DNA of 64,000 bases from Lachnospiraceae bacterium UBA7093 (GTDB taxonomy: Bacteria > Bacillota > Clostridia > Lachnospirales > Lachnospiraceae): the NCBI GenBank assembly GCA_002492465.1, contig DKYT01000021.1:6041-70040 (forward strand), read 5' to 3'. Position numbers and translations under genes: made by a program. Below are positions 1 through 9,045 of the stretch, in pieces (the first letter of the stretch is position 1; every line of letters begins with the position of its first letter). The notes under the pieces are model-generated. The model did no database searches and was not told the DNA's origin. It worked only from the letters and a program-made list of their open reading frames with translations.

Positions 1-19
1 TTTATCATATCCCTTATAC

Positions 20-721
20 TCATCGTTCCATCGTACCTTTCATTCTGCATAATGTATATTGGGAAAATCGCACACGTTCCATCTTCCCCATATTGAGAAC
101 CTGTCTGACACATCCTGGAAGAAACGCGTCATATTTCACTTCCATTACATATTTTCCACCTGTCAGCACCGGCTGTCTTGGCAGCTCTTTCTCCCAAAAC
201 CTCTGTATGGATCCTGAAAATGCAAGATTACTGTCGAAGGTCACTCTTACGTTTCCTTCCTTATAGGTAAATGCAGTTCTTTCATAGGCAACAATGATTT
301 TTGGTTTTAAGCAGTTCCAACGCATCTTCTGCCGAAAATCCGTCAGCACCTCTCTACTGTCTTTTACCCCCTCACATACATCTCCTAACAGAAAGCGGCG
401 GCATTCCTCCGCCGAAAGCGGACAACTCCGCTTCTTAGTCATATCATGATTTTTTATTTTCTGTTCCAGACGAATACTTTCTTTATCCTCATTATAAATT
501 CTGATCCGATATTTGCTCCTGGGCGATACCCCGTTCAAATTCTGCATAAGCGCTGTGTCCCATATATCATCAAAATAAACGCTCCTGATCCGATAGCTTG
601 CCTCCGGATAATGGGCATCCGGCTTCATAAACTGCCTGATTCGGAACACTGCCTGCGCAACGTCTCTTTCATCCATGATGTATTTTAATTCATGACGATA
701 TTTTTCTTTACTCTTTTCCAT
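20..721 (-). CDS. VTC-domain (polyphosphate polymerase-like) protein
   Basis: A protein of about 233 residues that begins MEKSKEKYRHELKYIMDERD and carries the hallmarks of the VTC domain: an early basic 'RHELKY', 'YRIRSVYFDD', 'KYRIRIYN', 'LEQKIK', 'VAYERTAF' and a late 'MEVKYD'. VTC domains bind triphosphate or polyphosphate in a beta-barrel tunnel; in Firmicutes such proteins usually accompany DUF4956 membrane proteins and CotH-like kinases, which may lie beyond the window edge. The start at 721 is preferred over an upstream in-frame extension because an AGGA site lies about nine bases before it and homology starts here. Whether it synthesises polyphosphate is inference. Confidence 0.8.
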   Translation of the reverse strand: MEKSKEKYRHELKYIMDERDVAQAVFRIRQFMKPDAHYPEASYRIRSVYFDDIWDTALMQNLNGVSPRSKYRIRIYNEDKESIRLEQKIKNHDMTKKRSCPLSAEECRRFLLGDVCEGVKDSREVLTDFRQKMRWNCLKPKIIVAYERTAFTYKEGNVRVTFDSNLAFSGSIQRFWEKELPRQPVLTGGKYVMEVKYDAFLPGCVRQVLNMGKMERVRFSQYTLCRMKGTMER

Positions 722-886
722 TTTTTTATCCTGCTCGCAAAATGTATGGCGCCGCCATAGAATTATCCTGTCTGATACCGGCTCCTGCGGTATTATTATC
801 TTCTTATATGTTCTCACTGTCAACAGGATTCTAACTTTTTTGGCGTAAACCTGGTATTGAATACTGCACCGTAAAGTAGTTTCTTT

Positions 887-2389
887 CTATGACTCATGAA
901 ATAATACGCGTTTTCTTTCGATCATTTCATCAATTCTCTCTATATATTGGGAAACGTCCTTCACATTCTCACACCGCTCAATCCGCCCGTCCTGATAGAT
1001 CCGCTTGCTGATCGAACCGGCGCCCAATGCTGCAATCGCCTGCTTCTCCTCCATAATTAAAATATTGTAAATGCCGAACTTTCCTTCCTTTGCATATCCC
1101 ACATTCTCAAAGTTCCCGGACATATTTTTCTGACGGTACAGATAATAGGGTGCCATCCCCATAACCTCCGCCCCCGCAGCTGTCAGCTGCATGGTTTCAT
1201 CCGTATTGCGGAGTGTGGAAATACCGTTCTCCTCTATCCACCTGCTCATATGGGAAGCTCGCTTGATTGCGAGGGAATGCACGGTAAGGCTGTCCGGCGC
1301 CAGCTTCTTTACCTCTTCTATGGTATTCTTCACATCCGCCGGTTCTTCCTCGGGCAGCCCCAAAATCAAATCCATATTGATATTGTCAAAGCCCGCCTGT
1401 CTTGCCATGGCAAATGCCGTTTTCACCTGTTCTACCGTGTGTTTCCTTCCGATCAGATCCAGCGTTTCCTGTTTCATGGTCTGGGGATTTACTGAAATTC
1501 TGGTTACACCGCCCTCTTTCAGCGCTTTTAGTTTTTCCGGCGTAATGCTGTCAGCCCGTCCCGCTTCCACCGTAAATTCCTTTAAATGAGAAAGATCCAG
1601 ACAGCTGCTGATTTTTCCAAGCAGCCGGGAAAGCTCCGGCGCCTCTAAGGTAGTGGGAGTGCCGCCTCCGATATAGATGGTATCCAACACCTTATCCTGA
1701 AAGGTTTCCGCCACAAATTCAATTTCCCTGTCCAGCGCATCCAGATATTCCCCTACTCTTTTTCTCCAGGAAACAATGGGATAAGAGGTAAAAGAACAAT
1801 ACAGGCAAGTGGTAGGACAAAAAGGGATTCCAATATACAGGCTGTATCCGTCTTCATAGTGAATGGTCTCCAGCAGCCGCTTTTCTCTTTTGGCAATTTC
1901 AATCGCCAGCCTTCCCTTTTCATCACTGATCAGGTAAGTATCCTTCATATATTTCATAATATCCTGATCGCTTTTGCCTTCCTCCAGCATGGTCATGGGA
2001 ATCTTAGTGGGGCGTATGCCGGTAAGAGTTCCCCAGGGCAGCTGCTTTCCGGTATGCTCCGATAAAATCACATACAAAAGGAGCTTTAGCCGGTTTTTTA
2101 CCTCCGGTCTGGGCATGTCCTCTGTGATCTCCACCTTTTTGCCTGCAAAGGAAGCGTTTTCCTTTTCTCCTCCTATCAGTGAAACCAAAACGGCTTTCTC
2201 CGTAAAAAGGATGTTCAGATCCGGAAGACCCGGACCTGAGCTTTCCTTTCCTTTATTTTCTCCCTCTTCTACGCTTACCTTTACATTGCATGCAGGGTAA
2301 AACGCCTTCACCAACGCGTGAATATCATATTCAAAGCCTGCATGATTTACGGTTACTCCAATTAAATTTTCTTCTTTCATCTCTGTCAT
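887..2389 (-). CDS. hemZ: Oxygen-independent coproporphyrinogen III oxidase-like radical SAM protein HemZ
   Basis: A 500-residue radical SAM enzyme. The cluster-binding motif is CPTTCLYC (about residues 190-197, CX3CX2C), followed by 'YIGGGTPTTL' and 'RISVNPQTM', as in the HemN/HemZ family. HemZ differs from HemN by an extra N-terminal domain of about 170 residues, seen here. The family is linked to anaerobic heme synthesis, but many Clostridia lack the rest of that pathway, so the true substrate is uncertain. The gene follows glmS by 14 bases and is probably co-transcribed with it. Confidence 0.88.
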   Translation of the reverse strand: MTEMKEENLIGVTVNHAGFEYDIHALVKAFYPACNVKVSVEEGENKGKESSGPGLPDLNILFTEKAVLVSLIGGEKENASFAGKKVEITEDMPRPEVKNRLKLLLYVILSEHTGKQLPWGTLTGIRPTKIPMTMLEEGKSDQDIMKYMKDTYLISDEKGRLAIEIAKREKRLLETIHYEDGYSLYIGIPFCPTTCLYCSFTSYPIVSWRKRVGEYLDALDREIEFVAETFQDKVLDTIYIGGGTPTTLEAPELSRLLGKISSCLDLSHLKEFTVEAGRADSITPEKLKALKEGGVTRISVNPQTMKQETLDLIGRKHTVEQVKTAFAMARQAGFDNINMDLILGLPEEEPADVKNTIEEVKKLAPDSLTVHSLAIKRASHMSRWIEENGISTLRNTDETMQLTAAGAEVMGMAPYYLYRQKNMSGNFENVGYAKEGKFGIYNILIMEEKQAIAALGAGSISKRIYQDGRIERCENVKDVSQYIERIDEMIERKRVLFHES

Positions 2390-2403
2390 CGTTTCCCTGT
2401 TCT

Positions 2404-4221
2404 TTATTCTACTGTAACTACTTTTGCCAGATTTCTTGGCTTATCTACATCCAATCCTTTGTCCAGCGATACATAATAAGCAATCAACTGGAGCACGATA
2501 GATGCCGGCATTACCATAAAAGGATCCGCCATTACAGGAAGTCTGTAAACGCAACTCCATTTTTCTCCTTCGTCCAAAGTCTCCCCGTCCTTGATTAACA
2601 GAAGTACCCGGGCGCCTCTGGACTGCACCTCCCTGATGTTGGAAAGCTCCTTGCTTTTCAGTTTTTCCTGTGTTACCACCGCAACCACCGGCGTATCCTC
2701 CGTAATCAGCGCAATGGTTCCATGCTTTAGTTCGCCGGAGGCATAGGCCTCCGAATGAATATAGGAAACCTCCTTCAACTTCAAAGATCCCTCCAGCAGA
2801 ATTGAATAATCCAATCCTCTGCCGATCATGAACACATCCTTTGCATTCAGAATCGTCCCTGCAAGACGGTGAATCTCCTCCCTTGTATCCAAAACCTTCT
2901 GCATTACTTCCGGAACCCGTTGAAGCTCCTTCATAAAAGCAGTAATCTCTTCTTCCTTCCAAAGTCCTCTTGCCATTGCCATTCTTGCCGTGATCAGATA
3001 CAAAACAGCAAGCTGGGTGGTATATGCCTTGGTACTTGCCACCGCAATTTCCGGTCCCGCACTGGTATAAATCACGTATTCACTGGCACGGGCAATAGAA
3101 GCTCCTTTCACATTCACAATGGAAATACTGGGGGAGCCGCATTGTCTTGCAAACTTAAGGGCTTCCAAGGTATCGATGGTCTCCCCTGACTGGGAAATTG
3201 CAATCACCAGGGTATCCTTATCCACTACAGGATCATTGTACATGAACTCAGACGCCATGACAACGTCCACATGAATTCCGATCATTGCCTGGATCAGACT
3301 TTTACCCACCAATCCCGCATGCATCGCCGTCCCGCACGCAATCACGCAGATCCTTTTGCAGTCTGCAAGGATCTCATCGGGTATCCCTTCCTCTGAAAAA
3401 TCCGGTTTTCCATCCTTAATTCTGGGCAGAATGGTTTCCCCGATTACCTGGGGCTGCTCCATGATCTCCTTTTCCATATAAAAAGGATATCCGCCTTTTC
3501 CGCTTCGGCTTACATCCCAATCCACCTTCAGCCATTCGATCTCCGCTTTATCGCCGGACAAATCAAACATCTCAATTCCCTCGGGCGACAGGCAGATCAC
3601 ATGAAATTCGGGCACCACAAAATAATCCGCTGTGAAGGGCACAATCGCCGCCACATCAGAAGATAAAATCGCCCCGTCCCGGGTCGCTGCCGCAACAATA
3701 GGACTCACATTCCGAACTGCAAAAATTTTATCCGGCTGGTCGTCAAACAAAATTCCAAGGGCAAAGGTTCCCTTCAGTTTCAGCACGGTTCTGCGAATCG
3801 CCGAATAGGGATCCCCTGTGTAAAAATGCTCCAGCACCGCCGCCACCACTTCGCTGTCGGTTTCGGAAACCAGCTGTCCTTCCAGCCTGTACTTTTCGAT
3901 CAATTCTCTGTAATTCTCAATGATGCCGTTATGGATCAGCGTTACCCTGCCGAATCGATGGGGATGGGCGTTTTCGTCGCATACGCCTCCATGAGTCGCC
4001 CATCTGGTATGACCGATCCCACACTGCCCTTCCGGATTCTTCTTTGCACACAGCTCCCGTAAATCTTTTACTCTTCCCGCCGCCTTTACGGTATGTACTT
4101 TTCCTTCCTTCAAAAGGGCAATCCCGGCGCTGTCATAGCCTCTGTACTCCAAAAGCTCCAACGCATCCAGCATAATTTCTCTGGCATTTCCTTTTCCTGT
4201 ATATCCGATAATTCCACACAT
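2404..4221 (-). CDS. glmS: Glutamine--fructose-6-phosphate aminotransferase (isomerizing)
   Basis: A full-length 605-residue GlmS, which makes glucosamine-6-phosphate from fructose-6-phosphate and glutamine, the entry step to UDP-GlcNAc and cell wall. The mature nucleophile is Cys2 (MCGIIGYTG), and the N-terminal Ntn glutaminase domain contains GHTRWATHG. Two SIS domains follow ('CGTAMHAG' and 'ISQSGETIDT' near residues 295-350, then the second near 460-600), and the C-terminus 'KPRNLAKVVTVE' is canonical. The site GAGGGAAAC precedes the ATG. The leader holds a glmS ribozyme, so expression should fall when glucosamine-6-phosphate accumulates. Confidence 0.97.
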   Translation of the reverse strand: MCGIIGYTGKGNAREIMLDALELLEYRGYDSAGIALLKEGKVHTVKAAGRVKDLRELCAKKNPEGQCGIGHTRWATHGGVCDENAHPHRFGRVTLIHNGIIENYRELIEKYRLEGQLVSETDSEVVAAVLEHFYTGDPYSAIRRTVLKLKGTFALGILFDDQPDKIFAVRNVSPIVAAATRDGAILSSDVAAIVPFTADYFVVPEFHVICLSPEGIEMFDLSGDKAEIEWLKVDWDVSRSGKGGYPFYMEKEIMEQPQVIGETILPRIKDGKPDFSEEGIPDEILADCKRICVIACGTAMHAGLVGKSLIQAMIGIHVDVVMASEFMYNDPVVDKDTLVIAISQSGETIDTLEALKFARQCGSPSISIVNVKGASIARASEYVIYTSAGPEIAVASTKAYTTQLAVLYLITARMAMARGLWKEEEITAFMKELQRVPEVMQKVLDTREEIHRLAGTILNAKDVFMIGRGLDYSILLEGSLKLKEVSYIHSEAYASGELKHGTIALITEDTPVVAVVTQEKLKSKELSNIREVQSRGARVLLLIKDGETLDEGEKWSCVYRLPVMADPFMVMPASIVLQLIAYYVSLDKGLDVDKPRNLAKVVTVE

Positions 4222-4344
4222 TTTGTTTCCCTCATCTTTCTCTATCTATTATCATATGCTCTTGGGGCGCCTGCTGCGCCTTGAGCGTCTTTTCATTTTT
4301 AACTGTGTCTCCTGTCGGACAGCCATTTTTAAAGCTTTCAACAC

Positions 4345-4520
4345 AGTTCCTCCGCTATACCGTATTTGTTTTGCAGTTACCCGCATATTTGCCGGTATAT
4401 CTCGCACCGAAGGAAGTACGAAAGAGCACCCGCCGAATTTTCGATCACTCTTTACCTCGTCAACCTTTCCTCCCTGCCGCCCCCTGGAGGGCAGCCTCAG
4501 CAAGAAAGGCCATGGCGCTA
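4345..4520 (-). ncRNA. glmS ribozyme (glucosamine-6-phosphate-activated self-cleaving riboswitch)
   Basis: Reading the minus strand, the conserved cleavage context A|GCGCC lies at 4519/4518, followed by a P2 stem (CCTTTC with GAAAGG), the invariant TTGACGAGG, a P3 stem (AAAGAG with CTCTTT) around ATCGA, the core TTCGGCGGGTGC, and a P4-like stem (TATACCG with CGGTATA). This order and these blocks match the glmS ribozyme. It sits about 120 bases upstream of the glmS start on the same strand, the expected place. Ends are approximate. Confidence 0.93.
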
Positions 4521-4616
4521 GATTCGGGAAACAATGACAGTTTCATCGTTTCTATTTAATTGTCAATGTCCGTCGGACAGGCTTTTGCCAACATCCACAA
4601 GTGGTATTATACACAA

Positions 4617-4645
4617 AACACCTGCGGTTGTAAACCACAGGTGTT
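4617..4645 (-). terminator. Intrinsic terminator after the DUF3048 lipoprotein gene
   Basis: On the minus strand a 13-base stem (AACACCTGTGGTT pairing with AACCGCAGGTGTT, one mismatch) with a three-base loop is followed by TTTTGTG. It lies 16 bases after the stop of the lipoprotein gene and separates it from the glmS leader. Confidence 0.8.
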
Positions 4646-4660
4646 AATATGTTTTAAATA

Positions 4661-5821
4661 CTATTTATACTCCACAAACTCGCCATATTCCTGCCAGATG
4701 CAGCATACCCAGGTCTTTCCCCTGTTAAAGATAATTTCCTTGCCGTCCTCGTCATAGAATTTTGCAGGCGTTGCGTCCCCGTCATATCGTTCCCAGGTTC
4801 CCTTAATCACCTTTCCGCCGGTAAATACCAGGGCATCTCCCTCTCCATGGACGCCGAAAGCAAGATAATCATGGGAATCCCTTACCTCGCCGTGGCAGTA
4901 CTGAAATACCACATTGGACACAGCAAGCTGGCTTCCATCCAGTTCATCCTTCTGCTCTTTCCCGTTCTGATAACGATAATAAAGGTGGTCCTCCTCATTA
5001 TACTCAAAATAAGGATTGTAAGCGCCGTAGCCCCCTTGATTTCCTACCTGACCGCCGGGATAGCAGACTCCCGCACTCTCTTTGTTCTGATAGCTTTCCT
5101 CCGCTCTCGTTCCCTCCGGCGCGAAGGTAAAGGGAGGCACATAGGCGTCATCATACGCCCAGTCATATTCCAGACGTTCCGCCGCCTTCTCCATACCGTC
5201 TATAAAAAGATATCCCGTAAATTCCGTAGCATACCCCGGACGGCTGACTCTGTCAAACGCTTCATGCGCCGGATTATAGATTCCCTCTACCCCGGCGCTG
5301 ATGTTCTGCACCGTATCTCTGTTAATCAGCTCTTCCACATAAGGTCTGGCAAGCCCCCAGTTACAATAAAGCGCCTCATATCCCATTGCCACATATACAA
5401 AGTAATCCCGGCTGCTTCGCACAGGACCGATTCTTTCCAGATCGTCAAAATCCTCGAAAACAGGCATCAGTCTGGTAATTCTGCCCTCGACGGGGGCTTC
5501 GTAAATAATGCTTGCCTTTGAAATTCCATATTGAGGCATTGCCGCCGAATTGTTTGGAATCATCACTGCAATGGGGCGTCGGCTTACCACCTCTGTGGGC
5601 TTCCACTCCCCTGTGAGATAACTCTCCATTTGTCCGTCTACTTCCACTCTCTCCAAAACCGACGGGGTTTCCTCCGGTTCGGGAGAAGGTATCGCTTCCA
5701 CGCTGGGCGCCGCAATTTCCTCTTTTACAGGTTCCGGAACAGGCTCCTCTTTCTTGCCGCATCCGGCAAATGTCATGGCAAACAAAAGTCCCACTGCTAA
5801 CAATTTAACCCTTACTGTCAT
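4661..5821 (-). CDS. DUF3048-family lipoprotein (YerB-like)
   Basis: A 386-residue secreted lipoprotein. The N-terminus has a signal peptide ending in the lipobox FAGC, then a Pro/Glu-rich linker to about residue 60. The rest matches the DUF3048 family (YerB type): 'RRPIAVMIPNNSAAMPQYGISKASIIYEAPVEG' style text with 'RIGPVRSSRDYFV' and a C-terminal half with 'FNRGKTWVC'. The function of the family is not established; it is cell-envelope associated. AAAGGA precedes the ATG. It follows the metallo-hydrolase gene by 68 bases, so it may be in the rel operon or have its own promoter. Confidence 0.85.
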   Translation of the reverse strand: MTVRVKLLAVGLLFAMTFAGCGKKEEPVPEPVKEEIAAPSVEAIPSPEPEETPSVLERVEVDGQMESYLTGEWKPTEVVSRRPIAVMIPNNSAAMPQYGISKASIIYEAPVEGRITRLMPVFEDFDDLERIGPVRSSRDYFVYVAMGYEALYCNWGLARPYVEELINRDTVQNISAGVEGIYNPAHEAFDRVSRPGYATEFTGYLFIDGMEKAAERLEYDWAYDDAYVPPFTFAPEGTRAEESYQNKESAGVCYPGGQVGNQGGYGAYNPYFEYNEEDHLYYRYQNGKEQKDELDGSQLAVSNVVFQYCHGEVRDSHDYLAFGVHGEGDALVFTGGKVIKGTWERYDGDATPAKFYDEDGKEIIFNRGKTWVCCIWQEYGEFVEYK

Positions 5822-5889
5822 TTATTTTTCCTTTCTGCAGGTTTTATTTACCTGTATAACGAAATAAAACCTCATTTTGTGACAATTCC

Positions 5890-6519
5890 CTATAAAAAAG
5901 GATTGTATTTTTTCTCGTAACCAATAGAAGTAGCTTCGCCATGCCCCGGATATACCTTTACATCTTCAGGCAGGGGCAAAAGCCTTTCCTTTACGGAGCG
6001 CACCAGCGCGCTCATGCTGCCGGTAGGCAGATCCGTCCTCCCCACCGATTCCTGAAATAGAGTATCTCCACTTAGCAGGATTTTATCATCTTCAAAATAA
6101 TAACAGCAGCTGCCCTTTGTATGACCGGGCGTTGCAATCACCTTACAGGTCATTTGCGCCGCCGTGATTTCCTCTCCGTCCTTTACGTACACATCCGCCT
6201 TCACCGTACAGGGTCTGCCGGTATTTCCCGACACATTTACATCGGCATCCTCACAGACCTCCCGTTCCTCCTCATAGGCATATACCTTGGCGCCGGAGCG
6301 TTCCTTCAGTTCCTCCACGCCCCAGATGTGGTCAAAATGCCCGTGAGTCAATAAAATTGCCGCCACCTGAAAGCCTTTTTCCGTCAATTTCTCATAAAGA
6401 TAAGCTCCCTTATCCGCCGGATCAAAGAGAATCACCTCATGTCCGCCCTCTTCATACACGAAATAGCAGTTGGTCTGGCACACTCCCAACACAATTCTTC
6501 CGATTTTCAGTTCCCCCAT
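5890..6519 (-). CDS. MBL-fold metallo-hydrolase (glyoxalase II-like)
   Basis: A 209-residue metallo-beta-lactamase-fold hydrolase with the dinuclear metal motif THGHFDH near residue 60, a second histidine in 'TPGHTKGSCCYY', the aspartate in 'LLSGDTLF', and the last histidine in 'VYPGHGEAT'. This matches the YcbL/glyoxalase II-like group that hydrolyses thioesters such as S-lactoylglutathione or other acyl thiols, but the substrate is not evident. It starts 12 bases after the rel stop, with an AAGGAGGGAAGT site, so the two are almost certainly co-transcribed, an arrangement common in Firmicutes. Confidence 0.88.
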   Translation of the reverse strand: MGELKIGRIVLGVCQTNCYFVYEEGGHEVILFDPADKGAYLYEKLTEKGFQVAAILLTHGHFDHIWGVEELKERSGAKVYAYEEEREVCEDADVNVSGNTGRPCTVKADVYVKDGEEITAAQMTCKVIATPGHTKGSCCYYFEDDKILLSGDTLFQESVGRTDLPTGSMSALVRSVKERLLPLPEDVKVYPGHGEATSIGYEKKYNPFL

Positions 6520-6531
6520 ACTTCCCTCCTT

Positions 6532-8856
6532 TTATCCTGTGGTTCTCTCCACATCTACCACGCTTTCTATAGACCTGATCTTATCTACAATGCGGATTAA
6601 TTCCTCTCTGCTGCTGATCTCAAAAGAAGTGGCAAGGGTGGCAAGCCCCTGCTTGCTGACTCTTGTATTCATAGAAAGAATATCAATATCCTTTTCTGTC
6701 AGCGCCTTGGATATATCCGCCAAAAGACCGTTGCGGTTATTGGCAAAAATCTTAATCTCCGCCAGATATTTTTCGTTGGTGGCTTCATCCGGCGAACCTT
6801 CCCAATCCGCGTCGATCAACCGTTCCCTCTCCATTTCGGGAAGATTGATGATATTAATACAATCCGTTCTGTGAATGGAAACGCCTCTTCCCCTGGTAAC
6901 AAATCCCACAATCTCGTCCCCCGGCACCGGAGAACAGCATTTGGAAAACCGCACCGCCACATCATGGATTCCCTTTACCACAATACCGCTTCTTGCCTTC
7001 ATCTGAGAAGGTCTCGGGAGAGACTCATTGCCCTCCACAGCAGCAAGCACTTCCTCGTTTGTAAGCTTCTTTTTATGGTCCTTGGCGTAAAGTTCCAGCA
7101 TCTTATTGATGATCTGTCCTTCCTTTAAGCCGCCGTGCCCTACCGCCGCAAGCACGGAATCCCAATCCCGAAAGCCGTACTTACGCATAATTCCTTCCAT
7201 ATATTCAGGCTTCATGATCTCCGGCATATTGATGCCCTTCGCCTTGCAGTAAAGGTTTAAAAGCTCCTTGCCCTTGGTAATATTTTCTTCTTTAAACTCA
7301 TTTTTAAACCACTGGTTAATCTTGTTATGCGCCTGTGTGCTTTTCACCACATTCAGCCAGTCCCGGCTGGGTCCCTTGGAGTTCTGGGAGGTCATGATCT
7401 CGATCCGGTCGCCGTTTTTAATCTCATAATCGATGGTCACCAGCTTGCCGTTGACCCTGGCACCAATCATCTTATTCCCCACCGCGCTGTGAATGCTGTA
7501 GGCAAAGTCAATGGGCGTAGAGCCTGCCGGAAGATTTTTCACCTCTCCTGTGGGAGTAAAGCAGTAAACGCTGTCTGAAAACAGATCCAAATCGCTTTTC
7601 AGCAGATTCATAAATTCCTTGTTGTCGGACATGTCCCTCTGCCATTCCAGAATCTGCCTCAGCCAGGAAAGCTTTTCTTCTTCCGAGTCCTCGATCTTCT
7701 TTCCGTCCGATGCCACCTTATATTTCCAGTGTGCAGCGATACCGTACTCCGCCGCCTTATGCATCTCGTAGGTACGGATCTGTATTTCAAAGGGCTGACC
7801 GTTATTGCCAATCAATGTGGTGTGCAGAGATTGATACATATTCGCCTTGGGCATGGCAATATAATCCTTAAAACGTCCGGGGATCGGCTTATACATTTCA
7901 TGAATCACACCCAGCGCCGCATAGCAGTCCTTCACCGTATCCACAATGATGCGAACCGCAAACAGATCGTAAATCTGATCTATGGTCTTACTTTGATTTT
8001 TCATTTTCTTGTAAATGCTGAAGAAATGCTTCACACGCCCGTCGATCTGCGCCTTAATCCCCGCATTTTGAATGTGTTCACTCACCTCGTCTACAATACT
8101 CTGAATATATTTTTCCCGCACGCTTTTGCGAACCGCGATCTTATCCACCAAATCATAATAGGCTTCCGGTTCCAAATATTTTAAAGACAAATCGTCCAAT
8201 TCCACCTTGATCTTGGAAATACCCAGACGCTGGGCAATGGGGGCATAAATTTCCATAGTTTCCCTGGCGATTCTCTGTTGGCTTTCAGGACTTTTGTATT
8301 TTAAAGTACGCATATTGTGAAGCCGGTCTGCAAGCTTAATCAGAATCACACGGATATCCTTTGCCATGGCAAGAAACATTTTACGCAGATTTTCCGCCTG
8401 CATTTCAAAGCGGTCCAGGGTTTTGTCCCCGTTTTCGTCCATGAAATTCAACTGTTCCAGCTTTGTTACACCGTCCACAAGAAGCGCCACGTCGCCTCCA
8501 AACTGCTCCCGTATTTCATCCTCCGTCATGATGGTATCCTCGATCACATCATGCAGAAGCCCCGCCGCTATGGTTTCCTTATCCATTTCCAGATCTGCAA
8601 GTATGATCGCCACGCACAGGGGATGTATAATATAAGGTTCTCCCGACTTACGCACCTGGTTCTCATGTGCCTTTGCCGCCAAATGATAAGCTTTCTCTAT
8701 TAAAGAAATATCATCGGAAGGGTGATATTTTTGAACACGCAAAATAAGATCCCTGTACAATTGCTCGGGACTTTGAAATTCCTGGATGTCTTCAATTCTG
8801 CCATTGTCAAACACTACTTCACTTTTCATTTGCTGTGTATCTTTTTCTTCCGTCAT
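6532..8856 (-). CDS. rel: Bifunctional (p)ppGpp synthetase/hydrolase
   Basis: A 774-residue long RSH protein controlling the stringent response. The N-terminal hydrolase domain has the HD signature 'LLHDVIEDT' (about residue 100), so hydrolase activity is likely intact. The synthetase domain contains 'RFKDYIAMPKANMYQSLHTT'. The TGS domain ('FTPTGEVKNLPAGSTPIDFAYSIH'), a zinc-finger region ('CCSPVPGDEIVGFVTRGRGVSIHRTDC') and a C-terminal ACT domain follow in the usual order. The ribosome site is weak (GTGAGA). The MBL hydrolase gene is downstream in the same operon. Confidence 0.96.
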   Translation of the reverse strand: MTEEKDTQQMKSEVVFDNGRIEDIQEFQSPEQLYRDLILRVQKYHPSDDISLIEKAYHLAAKAHENQVRKSGEPYIIHPLCVAIILADLEMDKETIAAGLLHDVIEDTIMTEDEIREQFGGDVALLVDGVTKLEQLNFMDENGDKTLDRFEMQAENLRKMFLAMAKDIRVILIKLADRLHNMRTLKYKSPESQQRIARETMEIYAPIAQRLGISKIKVELDDLSLKYLEPEAYYDLVDKIAVRKSVREKYIQSIVDEVSEHIQNAGIKAQIDGRVKHFFSIYKKMKNQSKTIDQIYDLFAVRIIVDTVKDCYAALGVIHEMYKPIPGRFKDYIAMPKANMYQSLHTTLIGNNGQPFEIQIRTYEMHKAAEYGIAAHWKYKVASDGKKIEDSEEEKLSWLRQILEWQRDMSDNKEFMNLLKSDLDLFSDSVYCFTPTGEVKNLPAGSTPIDFAYSIHSAVGNKMIGARVNGKLVTIDYEIKNGDRIEIMTSQNSKGPSRDWLNVVKSTQAHNKINQWFKNEFKEENITKGKELLNLYCKAKGINMPEIMKPEYMEGIMRKYGFRDWDSVLAAVGHGGLKEGQIINKMLELYAKDHKKKLTNEEVLAAVEGNESLPRPSQMKARSGIVVKGIHDVAVRFSKCCSPVPGDEIVGFVTRGRGVSIHRTDCINIINLPEMERERLIDADWEGSPDEATNEKYLAEIKIFANNRNGLLADISKALTEKDIDILSMNTRVSKQGLATLATSFEISSREELIRIVDKIRSIESVVDVERTTG

Positions 8857-8965
8857 AGTCTCACACTTTCAGATGCATACAGTATATGCTTTTTCTGCAC
8901 ATTTTAAATATTATATATTTTTTTTCCGTTTTCGTCAACGAACACCGTCACTTATCATAAACACA

Positions 8966-8996
8966 ACAGGTATGCCATCCCTGATGGCATACCTGT
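8966..8996 (-). terminator. Hairpin terminator after groEL
   Basis: A near-perfect 13-base stem (CAGGTATGCCATC with GATGGCATACCTG) lies 50 bases after the groEL stop and before the rel gene. The tract following it on the minus strand (TTGTGTTTATG) is only moderately T-rich. Confidence 0.6.
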
Positions 8997-9045
8997 CTAT
9001 GTGTATCTGTGTTTGCAGTATTAAGATCCAATTGTCTTTGGAGAC

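Noticed and set aside
4252..4503. An 83-codon minus-strand frame upstream of glmS.
   Set aside because: It lies over the glmS ribozyme and has a basic, low-complexity end with no homology; the RNA explains the sequence.
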